A stretch of DNA of 35,806 nucleotides from Streptomyces mesophilus (GCF_011044995.1 NZ_JAAKZW010000058.1:1-35806), one strand, 5' to 3'. Shown: positions 24,124 to 33,011, counted from the stretch's first letter. Notes: generated from the letters alone by a model not told the origin. Numbers and translations are program-made.

Positions 24124-24693
24124 GTGCGGAAGATCATCCACTTCGTCCACACCTCACTGGACGGCAACATCGAAGGCCCCAACGGCGAGTTCGACTGGCC
24201 GGCCATGGGGCCGGAGCTGTCCGCCTACTCCTTCAGCCTGATGGAGCGGGCCGACACCTTCCTGTACGGCCGTCCGGTCTGGGAGATGATGGCCGGCTAC
24301 TGGCCGAACGCCGAGTCCATCTCCGACGACCCGCACGACCTCAAGTTCGCCCCGGTCTGGCGCAGCAGCCCCAAGATCGTGTTCTCGCGCACCTTGACCG
24401 AGCCCGGCCACGGAGCACGCGTCATCAACGACTCGAACCTGGTCGGGGAGGTCACCGCCCTCAAGTCCGAGCCGGGCAAGGACCTGCTGCTGACGGGCGG
24501 CGCCTCCCTGGCCGCCGAACTCACCGCCCACGGCCTGATCGACGAGCACCACGTCGTTGTACATCCCGTCGTCCTCGGCGGCGGCAAGGCACTCTTCCCG
24601 GAATCTTCGGAGCGACTCAATCTCCAACTCGTTGATTCACAGACGTTCGACTCCCGGACCGTACTTCTGCGCTACCAGCCCGCCTCACAGTGA
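24124..24693 (+). CDS. DHFR/RibD-C family reductase 3
   Basis: A 189-aa DHFR-like protein: RKIIHFVHTSLDGNIEGPNG, then FLYGRPVWEMMAGYWP, PKIVFSRTL, KDLLLTGGASLAAELTAHGL and VHPVVLGGGKALFP. The GGASLAAEL block is the typical cofactor loop. GTG start; the frame extends 51 bases upstream, but the internal GTG gives the canonical family N-terminus and follows AAGGG. Close in design to reductase 1 rather than reductase 2. The GTG lies two bases after an inverted repeat (24071-24122), a possible control element. Confidence 0.88.
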   Translation: MRKIIHFVHTSLDGNIEGPNGEFDWPAMGPELSAYSFSLMERADTFLYGRPVWEMMAGYWPNAESISDDPHDLKFAPVWRSSPKIVFSRTLTEPGHGARVINDSNLVGEVTALKSEPGKDLLLTGGASLAAELTAHGLIDEHHVVVHPVVLGGGKALFPESSERLNLQLVDSQTFDSRTVLLRYQPASQ

Positions 24694-24937
24694 CGTAGTT
24701 CCAAGAACATCCACGCAGTGTCACTACCGGCAGCCAGATGACTCCCCGCCAAGGGTGCTCGTGCGCGAAGGTGCGCTCTTCTGGTGTCACACCACGATGC
24801 CTGTACGGCGATGTTGACCCGTTCTCGGCCGCGGTCCACACTCCCATCTGCTCCGCACGGGTCCATGCCTGGTGTAGGTCAAGCCTTTTTCACCCACCCA
24901 TTTGGTGACCTGTGCCTGATCCAGCCTTCGGCAGAGG

Positions 24938-26218
24938 TCACAACAAGTCGGGTGCACTCTCATGGGCGGGATCCTTCGGATCGCCGGTCGAGGCAGCCGT
25001 GCGCAGCGCCTCCTCGACGCGGCGGTTGCTGGTCATGGATGCCGTGATGGCGGTCATCGCGAGGAGGAGGCCGGCGGCCGCATACAGCGGGGTGCGTACG
25101 TCGTACGTGGTGGCCAGCCAGCCGCCGATCAACGCGCCGAAGGGGGCGGCGCACATGGCGAGCATGCGGGAGGTGGAGGCGACGCGCCCCATCAGGTGGG
25201 CCGGGACGACCGCTTGCCGCAGGGATGGGGCGAGCACCATCGTCGCGCCCATGCCCGCTCCGCAGATGGCGAGCGCGAGGCCGGCGACGTACGGGTCCGA
25301 GGCGGTGGCAAGGCCCAGAACGGCGAGTCCTTCGACCGCGGCCGTGCAGGTCAGCGCCGTGCCGGTGCCAAGGCGCCGGCCGAGGAAGGAGGCGATGCCC
25401 GCGCCGAGCAGACCACCGGTGGCCTCCGCCGTGAGGAGCAGGCCGAAGCCGTACGTGTCGATGCCGAGGCGCTCCTTCGCGAAGAGGGCGAGGACCGTCT
25501 CCACCGCGAGGAAGGCGATATTGCCGACCGCCGGGCGCAGTGCGAGCCCGAGCAGCAGGCGATCCCGGAAGACATACGAGGCGCCGGCCCGCGCCTGCCG
25601 CAGCAGCGATTCGCCGGCCTGCGGTACGGGACGGGGTGCGGCGGGCAGCGACCGTACGAGCACGGCGGAGAGCGCGAACGACATCGCGTCGGCGAGCAGC
25701 GGAACCGCCCGGCCGAGCGCCAGCAGTGCGCTGCCCGCGGGTGGCCCGACGAAGCCGGACATGGCGGTCTGGGCGCCGCGCAGACGGGAGTTGGCGCGCT
25801 CGAGGAGTGCGGGGGCGCGGCCCAGCAGATCCGGCAGATAGGCCGTGGCTGCCGTGTCGAAGAAGAGCCCGCCGAGGCCGAGCAGGAAGGCGACAGCCGC
25901 GAGCAAGGGGATGCTCAGCAGGTCGAGCGCGGCCGCCGCCGCCGGTATCGCGAGTAGCACCGCACGGGCCGCGTCCGCGATCCACATCGTGCGCCGGCGG
26001 TCCCAGCGGTCCACCAGCGCACCACCGAGCACGCCGAAGAGCAGCCAGGGCAGCGTGCCGGCGGCTGTGACGACGGCGAGCGCCATCGGCTCGTGCGTCA
26101 ACGCCAGCGCGAGCAGCGGCAGCGCGGCGTGCGTGACCCCGTCGCCGAGTGAGGAGATTGTCTGCGCCGTCCACAGGCGGCCGAATCCGGTCGGCAACTC
26201 CCGCATGTCTGATGTCAC
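24938..26218 (-). CDS. MFS efflux transporter
   Basis: A 426-aa major facilitator with about 12 membrane helices. Between helices 2 and 3 is the loop motif GGALVDRWDRRRTMW (G-x-x-x-D-R-x-x-R-R). Charged cytosolic loops, a long central loop around PAAPRPVPQAGES and a second-half LGRRLGTGTAL are as in the enterobactin-exporter (EntS)/macrolide-efflux type of MFS. It would export a small molecule by proton antiport. The start is GTG 26218 behind GGAGAG, its GTGA overlapping the stop of the 54-aa gene. Last gene of the coupled minus-strand operon with NmrA-like and DUF1772 proteins. Confidence 0.87.
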   Translation of the reverse strand: MTSDMRELPTGFGRLWTAQTISSLGDGVTHAALPLLALALTHEPMALAVVTAAGTLPWLLFGVLGGALVDRWDRRRTMWIADAARAVLLAIPAAAAALDLLSIPLLAAVAFLLGLGGLFFDTAATAYLPDLLGRAPALLERANSRLRGAQTAMSGFVGPPAGSALLALGRAVPLLADAMSFALSAVLVRSLPAAPRPVPQAGESLLRQARAGASYVFRDRLLLGLALRPAVGNIAFLAVETVLALFAKERLGIDTYGFGLLLTAEATGGLLGAGIASFLGRRLGTGTALTCTAAVEGLAVLGLATASDPYVAGLALAICGAGMGATMVLAPSLRQAVVPAHLMGRVASTSRMLAMCAAPFGALIGGWLATTYDVRTPLYAAAGLLLAMTAITASMTSNRRVEEALRTAASTGDPKDPAHESAPDLL

Positions 26219-26379
26219 TTGATCTCTCCATAGATCTGCCGGCCGCGTGCCGGACGGTACGAGGATCGCCGCGCGAAGACGAGTGAGGCGTCCTGGAGCG
26301 ACGGGCCGGACACCTCCTGGCACTTGTCCGCCAATGCCCGCAGCCGCGCCACGAGTTCGGTGACCTGCGTGATCGTCAC
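26215..26379 (-). CDS. 54-aa protein coupled between DUF1772 and MFS genes
   Basis: A very short gene that is easy to miss. It starts with a GTG sharing GTGA with the stop of the DUF1772 gene and ends with a TGA sharing GTGA with the start of the transporter. Codon bias is strong throughout. The N-terminal half should be a helix (TQVTELVARLRALADKCQEV); the C-terminal half is basic (ARRSSYRPARGRQIYGEIK). No membrane segment and no family that I know. The double overlap argues that it is translated, whatever its role: transporter assembly, regulation, or simply a coupling leader. Confidence 0.6.
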   Translation of the reverse strand: MTITQVTELVARLRALADKCQEVSGPSLQDASLVFARRSSYRPARGRQIYGEIK

Positions 26380-27026
26380 GGGTTCGAAGCGGGGGTGGTG
26401 ATGTGGTCAGGTCGCTGATCCGGGTGGCTGTTGTACGGGGTCCGGCCTCCGTGCTGGTACGCGGTGGGCATCGGGTCGCTGTTCTGGAAAATCGGCCCCG
26501 CAGCCGAGTTCGCGCTCTTGCCCTCTTTCGGACGGTGCGCGCCGTACACGACAAGAGCCCAGGCCAGGCAGGCGAACGCGGCGGTGTGCAGCAGGGCCCG
26601 GATGATGTTCCAGGTGACCCACGTGCTCTCGAAGTGATCGCGGACGGTGCCCAAGTGCTTGATGTGGTCGACATCGCCGGCCTTGGCGAGCTGGTCGTTG
26701 AGAGGGACGTTGACGCCGCTGGTGACCATGAAGGCGATCAGGTAGAGGACAAGGGCGGCGATCAGCCAGGGCAGCGCGGGCCGGCCCTGTCCGCGCCGGG
26801 CCAGGAACACCGCCAGCGCGAGGAGCGGGATGGAGCCCATGAACGGCAGCATGAAGGCCGGGTTGAGGATGGCCTCGTTGATGCCCTGCACGGCTTCGAC
26901 GAAGGTGCGGTCGGAGGACCGGTCGAGGCCGGGCATGACGGCGTAGGCGAAGCCGGCGAACAGTCCGGCCATGAGGCCGGTGGAGATGACGGCGGCCGGC
27001 AGTACGGCGGCCTGGAGGTGTTTCAT
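26376..27026 (-). CDS. DUF1772 (anthrone-oxygenase-like) membrane protein
   Basis: A 216-aa protein with four membrane helices: VISTGLMAGLFAGFAYAVMP (about 14-33), MGSIPLLALAVFLA, LPWLIAALVLYLIAF and RALLHTAAFACLAWALVVY. It has the family pattern of a conserved N-x-A-I-L-N-P stretch, the V-P-L-N-D-Q-L motif after helix 3 and a W-x-x-W-N-x-x-R before helix 4. Family members include anthrone oxygenases of aromatic polyketide pathways, but most have unknown roles. A polar tail of about 45 residues follows. Its ATG overlaps the stop of the NmrA-like gene (ATGA) and its stop overlaps the GTG of the 54-aa gene. Confidence 0.86.
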   Translation of the reverse strand: MKHLQAAVLPAAVISTGLMAGLFAGFAYAVMPGLDRSSDRTFVEAVQGINEAILNPAFMLPFMGSIPLLALAVFLARRGQGRPALPWLIAALVLYLIAFMVTSGVNVPLNDQLAKAGDVDHIKHLGTVRDHFESTWVTWNIIRALLHTAAFACLAWALVVYGAHRPKEGKSANSAAGPIFQNSDPMPTAYQHGGRTPYNSHPDQRPDHITTPASNP

Positions 27027-27886
27027 ACCGCTCCCTTCTGCGTCCAGATGCCGGTGGCGGCGGTATCGCGGGCATAGTCGGAGAAGTCGCGGGCAGGGCG
27101 GCCCAGGACCTGCTGTACGCCGTCGCCCAGGTGGGCGTTGCGGCCGTCCAGCACGATGGTGAACAGGTAAAACATCAGCTCGACGACCTCGCCCGGCACA
27201 CCCTCGGCGGCCAGCGCGGCGGCGTAGTCACCGGCCGGAACCGGGACGAAGGAGATCGTCCGTCCGGCCGCGGCGCCGATCTCGGCGACCGCGTCGGCCA
27301 TCGTGAGCAGGCGAGGGCCGGTCAGGTCATAGATCTGTCCCGAGTGGCCGTCGCGGGTGAGCGTGGCGGTGGCGACGTCTGCGATGTCGTCGACGTCGAC
27401 GAACGGTTCGGGCACGTCACCGGCCGGCAGCACCACCTCGCCGGCCTGCACCGGCTCCAGCAGGTAGTTCTCACTGAAGTTTTGGGAGAACCAAGCAGCC
27501 CGCAGGATCGTCCAGTCGGCGCCCGATGCGCGCAGCAGTTTCTCGGCGGCCTCCGCCTCGGGTTCGCCGCGTCCCGACAGCATCACAAGGCGCCGGGCCC
27601 CCGACCGCACGGCCAGGTCGGCGAACGCGCCGACCGCCTCAGGTGCTCCCGGCGTCGCCAGGTCGGGGTAATAGGTGACGTACACCGCGGCGACATCGGT
27701 GAGCGCGGGACCCCAGGTGGACCGATCGGCCCAGTCGAACGGAGGATCGACCGACCGGGACCCGACGCGTACGGGCAGGCCGAGTTCGCGTAGCCGGGTC
27801 ACCACCCGGCTTCCGGTCTTGCCGGTGCCGCCCAGAACCAGCGTGATGGCCTGGCCGGCTTCAACGTGGCGGAAATGGTTTCGCAT
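27023..27886 (-). CDS. NmrA-like NAD(P)-binding reductase
   Basis: A 287-aa atypical SDR of the NmrA/azoreductase-like type. Rossmann motif ITLVLGGTGKTGSRVVTRLR (about 14-33), then RRLVMLSGRGEP, ILRAAWFSQNF and VDVDDIADVATATL, the set seen in NAD(P)H-binding sensors and quinone reductases. The usual catalytic Tyr-x-x-x-Lys is absent, as expected for this group. ATG 27886 behind GGGAGA; the frame runs on upstream but without protein character. First gene of the coupled operon, divergent from the LAL regulator at 28069. The shared 182-base upstream region carries the CACTGG sites. Confidence 0.88.
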   Translation of the reverse strand: MRNHFRHVEAGQAITLVLGGTGKTGSRVVTRLRELGLPVRVGSRSVDPPFDWADRSTWGPALTDVAAVYVTYYPDLATPGAPEAVGAFADLAVRSGARRLVMLSGRGEPEAEAAEKLLRASGADWTILRAAWFSQNFSENYLLEPVQAGEVVLPAGDVPEPFVDVDDIADVATATLTRDGHSGQIYDLTGPRLLTMADAVAEIGAAAGRTISFVPVPAGDYAAALAAEGVPGEVVELMFYLFTIVLDGRNAHLGDGVQQVLGRPARDFSDYARDTAATGIWTQKGAV

Positions 27887-27973
27887 GGTAAATCTCCCTG
27901 CTTGCCGATGCGGCTGATCGATAACGCTTGAGTGAGAGCCTGGCCGGGCGCGGCGCCGCTGCCATCCGTAGGA

Positions 27974-28018
27974 CCACTGGGCCTCACTGGGTCCAGTGCC
28001 GCTGCACGAGCCCAGTGG
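27974..28018. promoter_or_regulatory. Cluster of CACTGG half-sites between operon and regulator
   Basis: Four copies are arranged symmetrically: CCACTGGGC (27974-27982) and CACTGG (27985-27990) forward, then CCAGTG (27993-27998) and GCCCAGTGG (28010-28018) reversed. The inner pair forms the palindrome CACTGGGTCCAGTG and the outer pair a 9-bp inverted repeat. The cluster ends 17 bases before the likely -35 box of the LAL gene. It reads as an operator or activator site for a dimer or tetramer, probably the LAL protein itself. Confidence 0.55.
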
Positions 28019-28034
28019 CCGACACGGATCACCC

Positions 28035-28063
28035 TTGACGCCCGCGTGGCCTGCGGCAGAATC
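28035..28063 (+). promoter_or_regulatory. Likely leaderless promoter of the LAL regulator gene
   Basis: TTGACG (28035-28040), then 16-17 bases and CAGAAT/AGAATC (28057-28063). The predicted start of transcription falls on or within a few bases of the ATG at 28069, and no ribosome site precedes that ATG. This fits a leaderless mRNA, common in actinomycetes. Confidence 0.5.
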
Positions 28064-28068
28064 GGCGC

Positions 28069-30801
28069 ATGCTGTACGGGCGCGGGGCCGAACGGGCGGC
28101 GATCGACGAGGTGGTCGACGCGGCCCGGAAGGGGACGAGCCGGGTGCTCGTCCTGCGCGGCGAGCCCGGGGCGGGCAAGTCCGCGCTCCTCGACCACGCG
28201 GCCGCGACGGCCCCGATGCGGGTGCTGCGGTCGACCGGCGCGGAGCCGGAGGCCGATCTCGCCTTCGCGGCCCTGCACCAACTCCTGCTCCCAGTGACGG
28301 ATCTGCTTGACACGCTGCCCGCACCACAGCGCGATGCCGTGCGGGGTGCGCTCGGCCTGGCGGCGCCGCCCGCCGAGGACGCCCAGTTCCTGGTGTCGGC
28401 CGGTGTCCTGTCCCTGCTCGCCGAGGCGGCCGCGGACGGTGGGTTGCTGTGTCTCATCGACGACTTCCAGTGGTTCGACCGGGCGTCGGCGGACGCGGTG
28501 CTGTTCGCGGCCCGGCGGCTGCGCAACGAAGGCGTGGCCGCGCTCATCGCGGTACGTGACGACGCGGGTGCGGCCGTACGCGACCTCCCGCACCTGCGCG
28601 TCGCAGGACTTGACGACGAGAGCGCGTCGGAACTGCTCGCCGAGCGCGTCGCGACCGCGCCCTCGGTGAGCGCACGGCTGATCGCCCTGACCGGTGGCAA
28701 CCCGCTGGCTCTGAGCGAGGTGGCCCAGATACTCACTGCCGACCAGCTCGCCGGGCGGGCCCAGCTTCCCGAGCCGCTGCCGGTCGGCGCCCGGATCGGC
28801 GACCTGTTCGGCAGGCAGGTGGCCGAACTGCCCGAGCCGACGCGGCAGGTGCTGCTCGTCGCCGCCGCCGAGGGGCTCGGCGCGCTCGGTCTTGTGCTCG
28901 ACGCGGCGGAGCGTCCCGGTGCGGCGGCGGTGGCCGATGCCGCGGGTGCGCTGGAGCCTGCCGAGGCCGCCGGGCTGATCGCCGTCGATGGTCCTTCCCT
29001 GCGCTTTCGTCACCCCCTGATCCGTTCGGCGGTGTACGCGGCGGCGGGATCGGCACGGCGGCGTGCCGCGCATACCGCCCTCGCGGCAACGCTGGAGGGC
29101 ACCGCCGGCGATCCCGACCGGCGGGCCTGGCACCTGGCGGCCGCGTCGGTCGGGCGGGACGCCGATGTCGCCGACGAGCTCGCCGCCTCGGCCGAACGGG
29201 CCCGGGCCCGGGGCGGATACGCCGACGCCGCCGCCGCGCTGGCGCGTTCGGCGGAGCTCACGCCCGAGAAGTCCCTACGGGCCCGGCGGTTCACCGACGC
29301 GGCGACGACGGCCTGGCTCGGCGGGCTGCCCGGCCGGGCCAAGACCTGCCTCGCCACGGCACGCGAGCTGACCGACGACCCGCGGCTGCTTGCCGAACTG
29401 GCCCAGCTGCACGGCCGCTTCGAGCTGAACTCGGGCGACGCCGCCGAGGCGCAGCGGGTGTTCCTCGAAGGGGCCACGCGAGCAATGGAGGCCGCACCCG
29501 GTCGGGCCCTGGAGATGCTGGGGGACGCCGTGGAGGCCGCGAGCAACGTCGGCGACGATGCCGCCATCGTGGCGATGGCCCGCCAGGCGGAGACTTTCGT
29601 CGGCGGCGATCCGTTCCTGCGGGCCGTCCTCAGCGGCATGGGCGCGATGCTCGCGGGCGACGTCGAGCGCGGCGCCCCCATCCTGCGGGGCGTGTTGTCG
29701 CGAGCCGACGGCTCCGAGCGGGCCAACGAACTGTGGTGGGCCTCCGCCGCGGCCAGCCTCCTGGGCGAGATGGACACCTCGACCGACGCCATCATCCGCG
29801 CCGGTCGCGTCGCCCGCGGCTCCGGAATGACCGGCCGGCTGCCGGGTGTCCTGGAGTTCGTGGCCCGGGCCGAACGGATCAAGGGCCGGCTGGCCCTCAG
29901 CACGGCCATCACCGAGGAGGGGCTCGCCCTCGCACGCGAGGCGGGCTACAGCAACTCCGTGGCTGCGCACCTGGCGAACCTCGCGGCGATCACGGCCATC
30001 CAGGGCCGCGAGGACGACTGCGAGCGGTACGCGCGGGACGCCCTCGCCATCGCCATTCCCCACCGACTCGGGCTGCGGGCGAGCATCGCCTCCTATGCCC
30101 TGGCACTCCTCGACCTGACCTTGGGCCGCTTCACGGCCGCCCATGCCCGCTTCGAGTCGCTCGCCACCGCCGGACCCGGCATCGGTCACCCGATCACCGC
30201 CAGGCGTTCCACCCCCGACCGGATCGAGGCCGCCGTGGCGTGCGGCGAGCCGGACACCGCCCGGTCCGCCCTGGAGTCGTACGAGCGCTGGGCGGCTCAC
30301 GCCCGCGCCCCGCAGTCACAGGCGCTGCTCGCCCGCTCTCGCGCCCTCGTGAGCGCAGACGACGCCGAGGCGGTCGCGCTCTACGAGAAGGCGCTGCGCC
30401 TGCATGACGGCGGTTCACCCTTCGACGAGGCTCGCACATCCCTCCTCTACGGCGAGCGGCTACGCCGGATCCACCGCGGTGGTGACGCTCGGCTCCTGCT
30501 GCGTTCCGCCCTGGAGACGTTCCAGCGGATCGGCGCCGGTCCATGGGCTCACCGCGCGTTGGGCGAACTGCGCGCCGCCGGGGAGTCGGTGACCAGACCC
30601 GAGTCCGACGCCCTGGGCACCCTCACCCCGCAGGAACTGCGCATCGCCCGCCTGGTCGCCGAGGGCATGTCCAACAAGGAGATCGCGGGTCGGCTCTTCC
30701 TGAGCCCCCGCACGGTCGAATACCACCTCTACAAGGTCTATCCCAAGCTCGCCGTCAGCTCCCGCACCGAACTATCCCGCCTGGTCAACACCTCCCCGTG
30801 A
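28069..30801 (+). CDS. LuxR-family (LAL) transcriptional regulator
   Basis: A 910-aa regulator of the large ATP-binding LuxR class. Walker A GEPGAGKS (31-38), Walker B LLCLIDDFQW with Asp131/132, and a STAND-type sensor Arg region (AALIAVRDD). A long Ala/Leu-rich helical TPR-like middle (about 350-830) is followed by a C-terminal LuxR HTH with LTPQELRIARLVAEGMSNKE and RLFLSPRTVEYHLYKVYPKL. Such proteins are ATP-gated activators, often pathway-specific in natural-product or catabolic clusters. Divergent from the NmrA/DUF1772/MFS operon and directly upstream of the hydrolase gene; CACTGG sites flank it on both sides. Leaderless start likely. Confidence 0.93.
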   Translation: MLYGRGAERAAIDEVVDAARKGTSRVLVLRGEPGAGKSALLDHAAATAPMRVLRSTGAEPEADLAFAALHQLLLPVTDLLDTLPAPQRDAVRGALGLAAPPAEDAQFLVSAGVLSLLAEAAADGGLLCLIDDFQWFDRASADAVLFAARRLRNEGVAALIAVRDDAGAAVRDLPHLRVAGLDDESASELLAERVATAPSVSARLIALTGGNPLALSEVAQILTADQLAGRAQLPEPLPVGARIGDLFGRQVAELPEPTRQVLLVAAAEGLGALGLVLDAAERPGAAAVADAAGALEPAEAAGLIAVDGPSLRFRHPLIRSAVYAAAGSARRRAAHTALAATLEGTAGDPDRRAWHLAAASVGRDADVADELAASAERARARGGYADAAAALARSAELTPEKSLRARRFTDAATTAWLGGLPGRAKTCLATARELTDDPRLLAELAQLHGRFELNSGDAAEAQRVFLEGATRAMEAAPGRALEMLGDAVEAASNVGDDAAIVAMARQAETFVGGDPFLRAVLSGMGAMLAGDVERGAPILRGVLSRADGSERANELWWASAAASLLGEMDTSTDAIIRAGRVARGSGMTGRLPGVLEFVARAERIKGRLALSTAITEEGLALAREAGYSNSVAAHLANLAAITAIQGREDDCERYARDALAIAIPHRLGLRASIASYALALLDLTLGRFTAAHARFESLATAGPGIGHPITARRSTPDRIEAAVACGEPDTARSALESYERWAAHARAPQSQALLARSRALVSADDAEAVALYEKALRLHDGGSPFDEARTSLLYGERLRRIHRGGDARLLLRSALETFQRIGAGPWAHRALGELRAAGESVTRPESDALGTLTPQELRIARLVAEGMSNKEIAGRLFLSPRTVEYHLYKVYPKLAVSSRTELSRLVNTSP

Positions 30802-30820
30802 GGCAACCCCCGTACCGGCC

Positions 30821-30830
30821 CACTGGACCC
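30821..30830. promoter_or_regulatory. Additional CACTGG site before the hydrolase gene
   Basis: CACTGGACCC here is the exact reverse complement of 27989-27998 in the palindromic cluster upstream of the LAL gene. It lies 83 bases before the hydrolase start, so the hydrolase may have belonged to the same regulon. Confidence 0.4.
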
Positions 30831-30912
30831 CGTGATCCTACGGATGGCACCGGCGGCAAAACGGGCCAGACTCATCGTCACCCGTACGGAACCTCCTGAA
30901 CTGGAGCCGCAC

Positions 30913-31611
30913 ATGACTGCCCAACGCATGATCAACCATGGCAACGTCGGGCTGTGGAGCGAGGAGTTCGGCGACACCGCCCACCCGCCGGTGCTGCTGG
31001 TGATGGGGTCGATGTCGCAGGGCGTGCTCTGGCCGGACGAGCTCGTCGGGCGGCTGGCCGCGGCGGGACGCCGGGTGATCCGGTACGACCACCGGGACAC
31101 CGGCAGGTCGGGCGTGGTCGATTTCGAGACCGGCCCGTACACCTGGGCCGACATCAAGGACGACCTGCTCGCCGTCCTCGACGGTTACGGGATCGACCGC
31201 GCCCACATCGTGGGGCACTCGGCCGGCGGGCTGCTCGCACAGTGGGTGGCGGCCGAGCACCCGGAGCGGCTGCTGACGGTGATCGGGTCCTCGCCGCTGG
31301 GCGCGGGCGAGGGGCGGGCCCTCGTACGGGCCCTGACGGGGCAGGAACCGGACGAGCACGACCTGCCCTACCCGACTGCCGAGGCCATTGAGTTCTTCAC
31401 CCGTGCAGCGGCCACCCGCCCGGTCCGGACCGGCGGTCGCAGATCGATCTCGCGATCGGGCTCGGCCGGGTCGCGCACGGGGCAGGCCTGCCGTTCGACG
31501 AGGACGAGCAGCGCCGGCTGGAGGAGCGGCTGTACGACCGGGCCTGGCAGCCCGGTTTGCAGGCCGGTCACCAGCGCGCCCACGCCGCCGATCCCGGCCG
31601 CCGAGAGCAAT
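30913..31611 (+). pseudogene. Alpha/beta-hydrolase, 5' part, interrupted by an element
   Basis: ATG start with GGAG about 6 bases upstream. The protein has PPVLLVMGSMSQGVLWPDEL, the YDHRDTGRSG oxyanion/loop region and nucleophile elbow G-H-S-A-G-G with Ser103, as in epoxide-hydrolase/esterase-like proteins. Around 31425-31440 the frame shifts: from there coding sequence (QIDLAIGLGRVAHGAGLPFD, then LYDRAWQPGLQAGHQRAHAA) continues in another frame. At 31611 the gene is split by the IS256-like element and its end lies at 33718-33936. It is doubly disabled. Confidence 0.85.
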
Positions 31612-31613
31612 GC

Positions 31614-31628
31614 TCAAGACCTGTGGAT
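31614..31628. repeat. Left terminal repeat of the IS256-like element
   Basis: A 15-base sequence matching the right end (reverse complement) at 13 of 15 positions. Confidence 0.65.
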
Positions 31629-31650
31629 CAGCCTCGGGTTGGCGCGTGAA

Positions 31651-31727
31651 GGGCGTACCTTCCCGAATGATCCTGTGATGGTCATCGAGTAGGCCGACGT
31701 TGGCGCGTCGGTCGGGAAGGCACGCCC
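31651..31727. promoter_or_regulatory. Inverted repeat upstream of the transposase
   Basis: GGGCGTACCTTCCC (31651-31664) pairs with GGGAAGGCACGCCC (31714-31727) with one mismatch, the right arm abutting the GTG start. A stem here could hide the ribosome site from read-through transcripts, a known device for limiting IS transposition. GTTGGCGCGT is also repeated directly (31639-31648, 31700-31709). Confidence 0.4.
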
Positions 31728-32976
31728 GTGCTCACGGTAGTCAACGAAGACGGAACAACACCACACGGCTCCCTGATTGACGACATCGTCCGCGAGGGCG
31801 CACGGCGGATGCTGACCGCCGCGTTGGAGGCGGAAGTCAACGCATACATAGCCGACTTGGCTGATCAGCGGGACGAGTCCGGGCGGCGTCTGGTCGTGCG
31901 CAACGGCTTCCACCAGCCGCGGAAGGTCACGACCGCGGCCGGGGCGATCGAAGTCAAGGCCCCGCGGGTCAACGACAAGCGCGTCGACCAGTCCACCGGT
32001 GAGCGCAGGCGGTTCTCCTCGGCGATCCTGCCGCCCTGGGCCCGCAAGTCCCCGAAGATCAGCGAGGTGCTGCCCCTGCTTTACCTGCACGGCCTGTCAT
32101 CGGGGGACTTCGTGCCCGCCCTGGAGCAGTTCCTCGGCTCCTCCGCCGGCCTCTCGCCCGCCACGGTCACCCGGCTGACGACGCAGTGGCAGGCCGATCA
32201 CAAGGCATTCGGCGAGCGCGACCTGTCGGCTACGGACTACGTCTACGTGTGGGCCGACGGCATCCACCTGCGAATCCGCCTGTCGGAGGCGAAGTCCTGC
32301 GTGCTGGTCGTCATGGGCGTGCGCGCGGACGGCACCAAGGAGCTGATCGCGATGGCCGACGGCTACCGCGAGTCCGCCGAGTCCTGGGCCGACCTGCTGC
32401 GTGACTGTTCCCGGCGCGGGATGCGCGCTCAGGCCCTCGCGGTCGGCGACGGAGCACTGGGCTTCTGGAAGGCCCTGGCCGAGGTGTTCCCCGAGACCCG
32501 CCATCAGCGGTGCTGGGTTCACAAAACCGCCAATGTACTCAACGCTATCCTGAAGTCGGCCCAGCCTGGGCGCGGAAGGCGCTGCAGGACATCTACAACG
32601 CCGAGGACCGCGAGCACGCGGTCAAGGCCGTCGCCGCATTCGAGAAGACCTACGGCGCGAAGTGGCCCAAGGCCGTCAAGAAGATCACCGACGACGTGGA
32701 CGAGCTGCTGGTGTTCTACGACTTCCCGGCCGAGCACTGGGTTCACCTGCGCACAACGAATCCCATCGAATCGACCTTCGCGACGGTGCGGCTGCGGACC
32801 AAGGTCACCAAGGGCGCCGGCAGCGCGGCCGCCGCGCTTGCCATGGTCTTCACGTCGAGTCCGCCCAGGCGCGCTGGCGGGCGGTCAACGCACCGCACCT
32901 CGTCGCCCTCGTCCGCGCCGGAGCCCGCTTCGAACGCGGCCACCTCGTCGAACGCCCCGAGACCGTGGCAGCGTGA
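31728..32976 (+). pseudogene. IS256-family transposase, broken by two frameshifts
   Basis: Frame 1 (31728 to about 32566) has the N-terminal block DDIVREGARRMLTAALEAEV, VVRNGFHQPRKVTTAAGAIE and the core YVWADGIHLRIRL with catalytic Asp, then VGDGALGFWKALAEVFPETR and HQRCWVHKTANVLNA. Frame 2 (to about 32851) continues ARKALQDIYNAEDREHAVKA and HLRTTNPIESTFATVRLRTK with the final catalytic Glu. Frame 3 ends SAQARWRAVNAPHLVALVRA to the stop at 32976. The order is exactly that of IS256/mutator-type transposases of about 410 aa. Two separate indels mean no full protein can be made. Confidence 0.9.
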
Positions 32977-33011
32977 CCACCTTTCCCGAAACGCCGATGG
33001 AGGCATCCGCC

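Noticed and set aside
24782..24794. 13-bp palindrome TGGTGTCACACCA after reductase 3
   Set aside because: Stem of only 6 bp; not strong enough to call a terminator and no adjacent promoter.
24617..24847. Minus-strand frame with protein-like sequence near HRGVTPEERTFAHEHPW
   Set aside because: No ribosome site or recognisable family, and it overlaps the end of reductase 3; evidence too thin to call.
27974..28018. CACTGG repeats considered as a CRISPR-like or integron repeat array
   Set aside because: Units are 6-9 bases with symmetric orientation and irregular spacing, which fits an operator and not an array.
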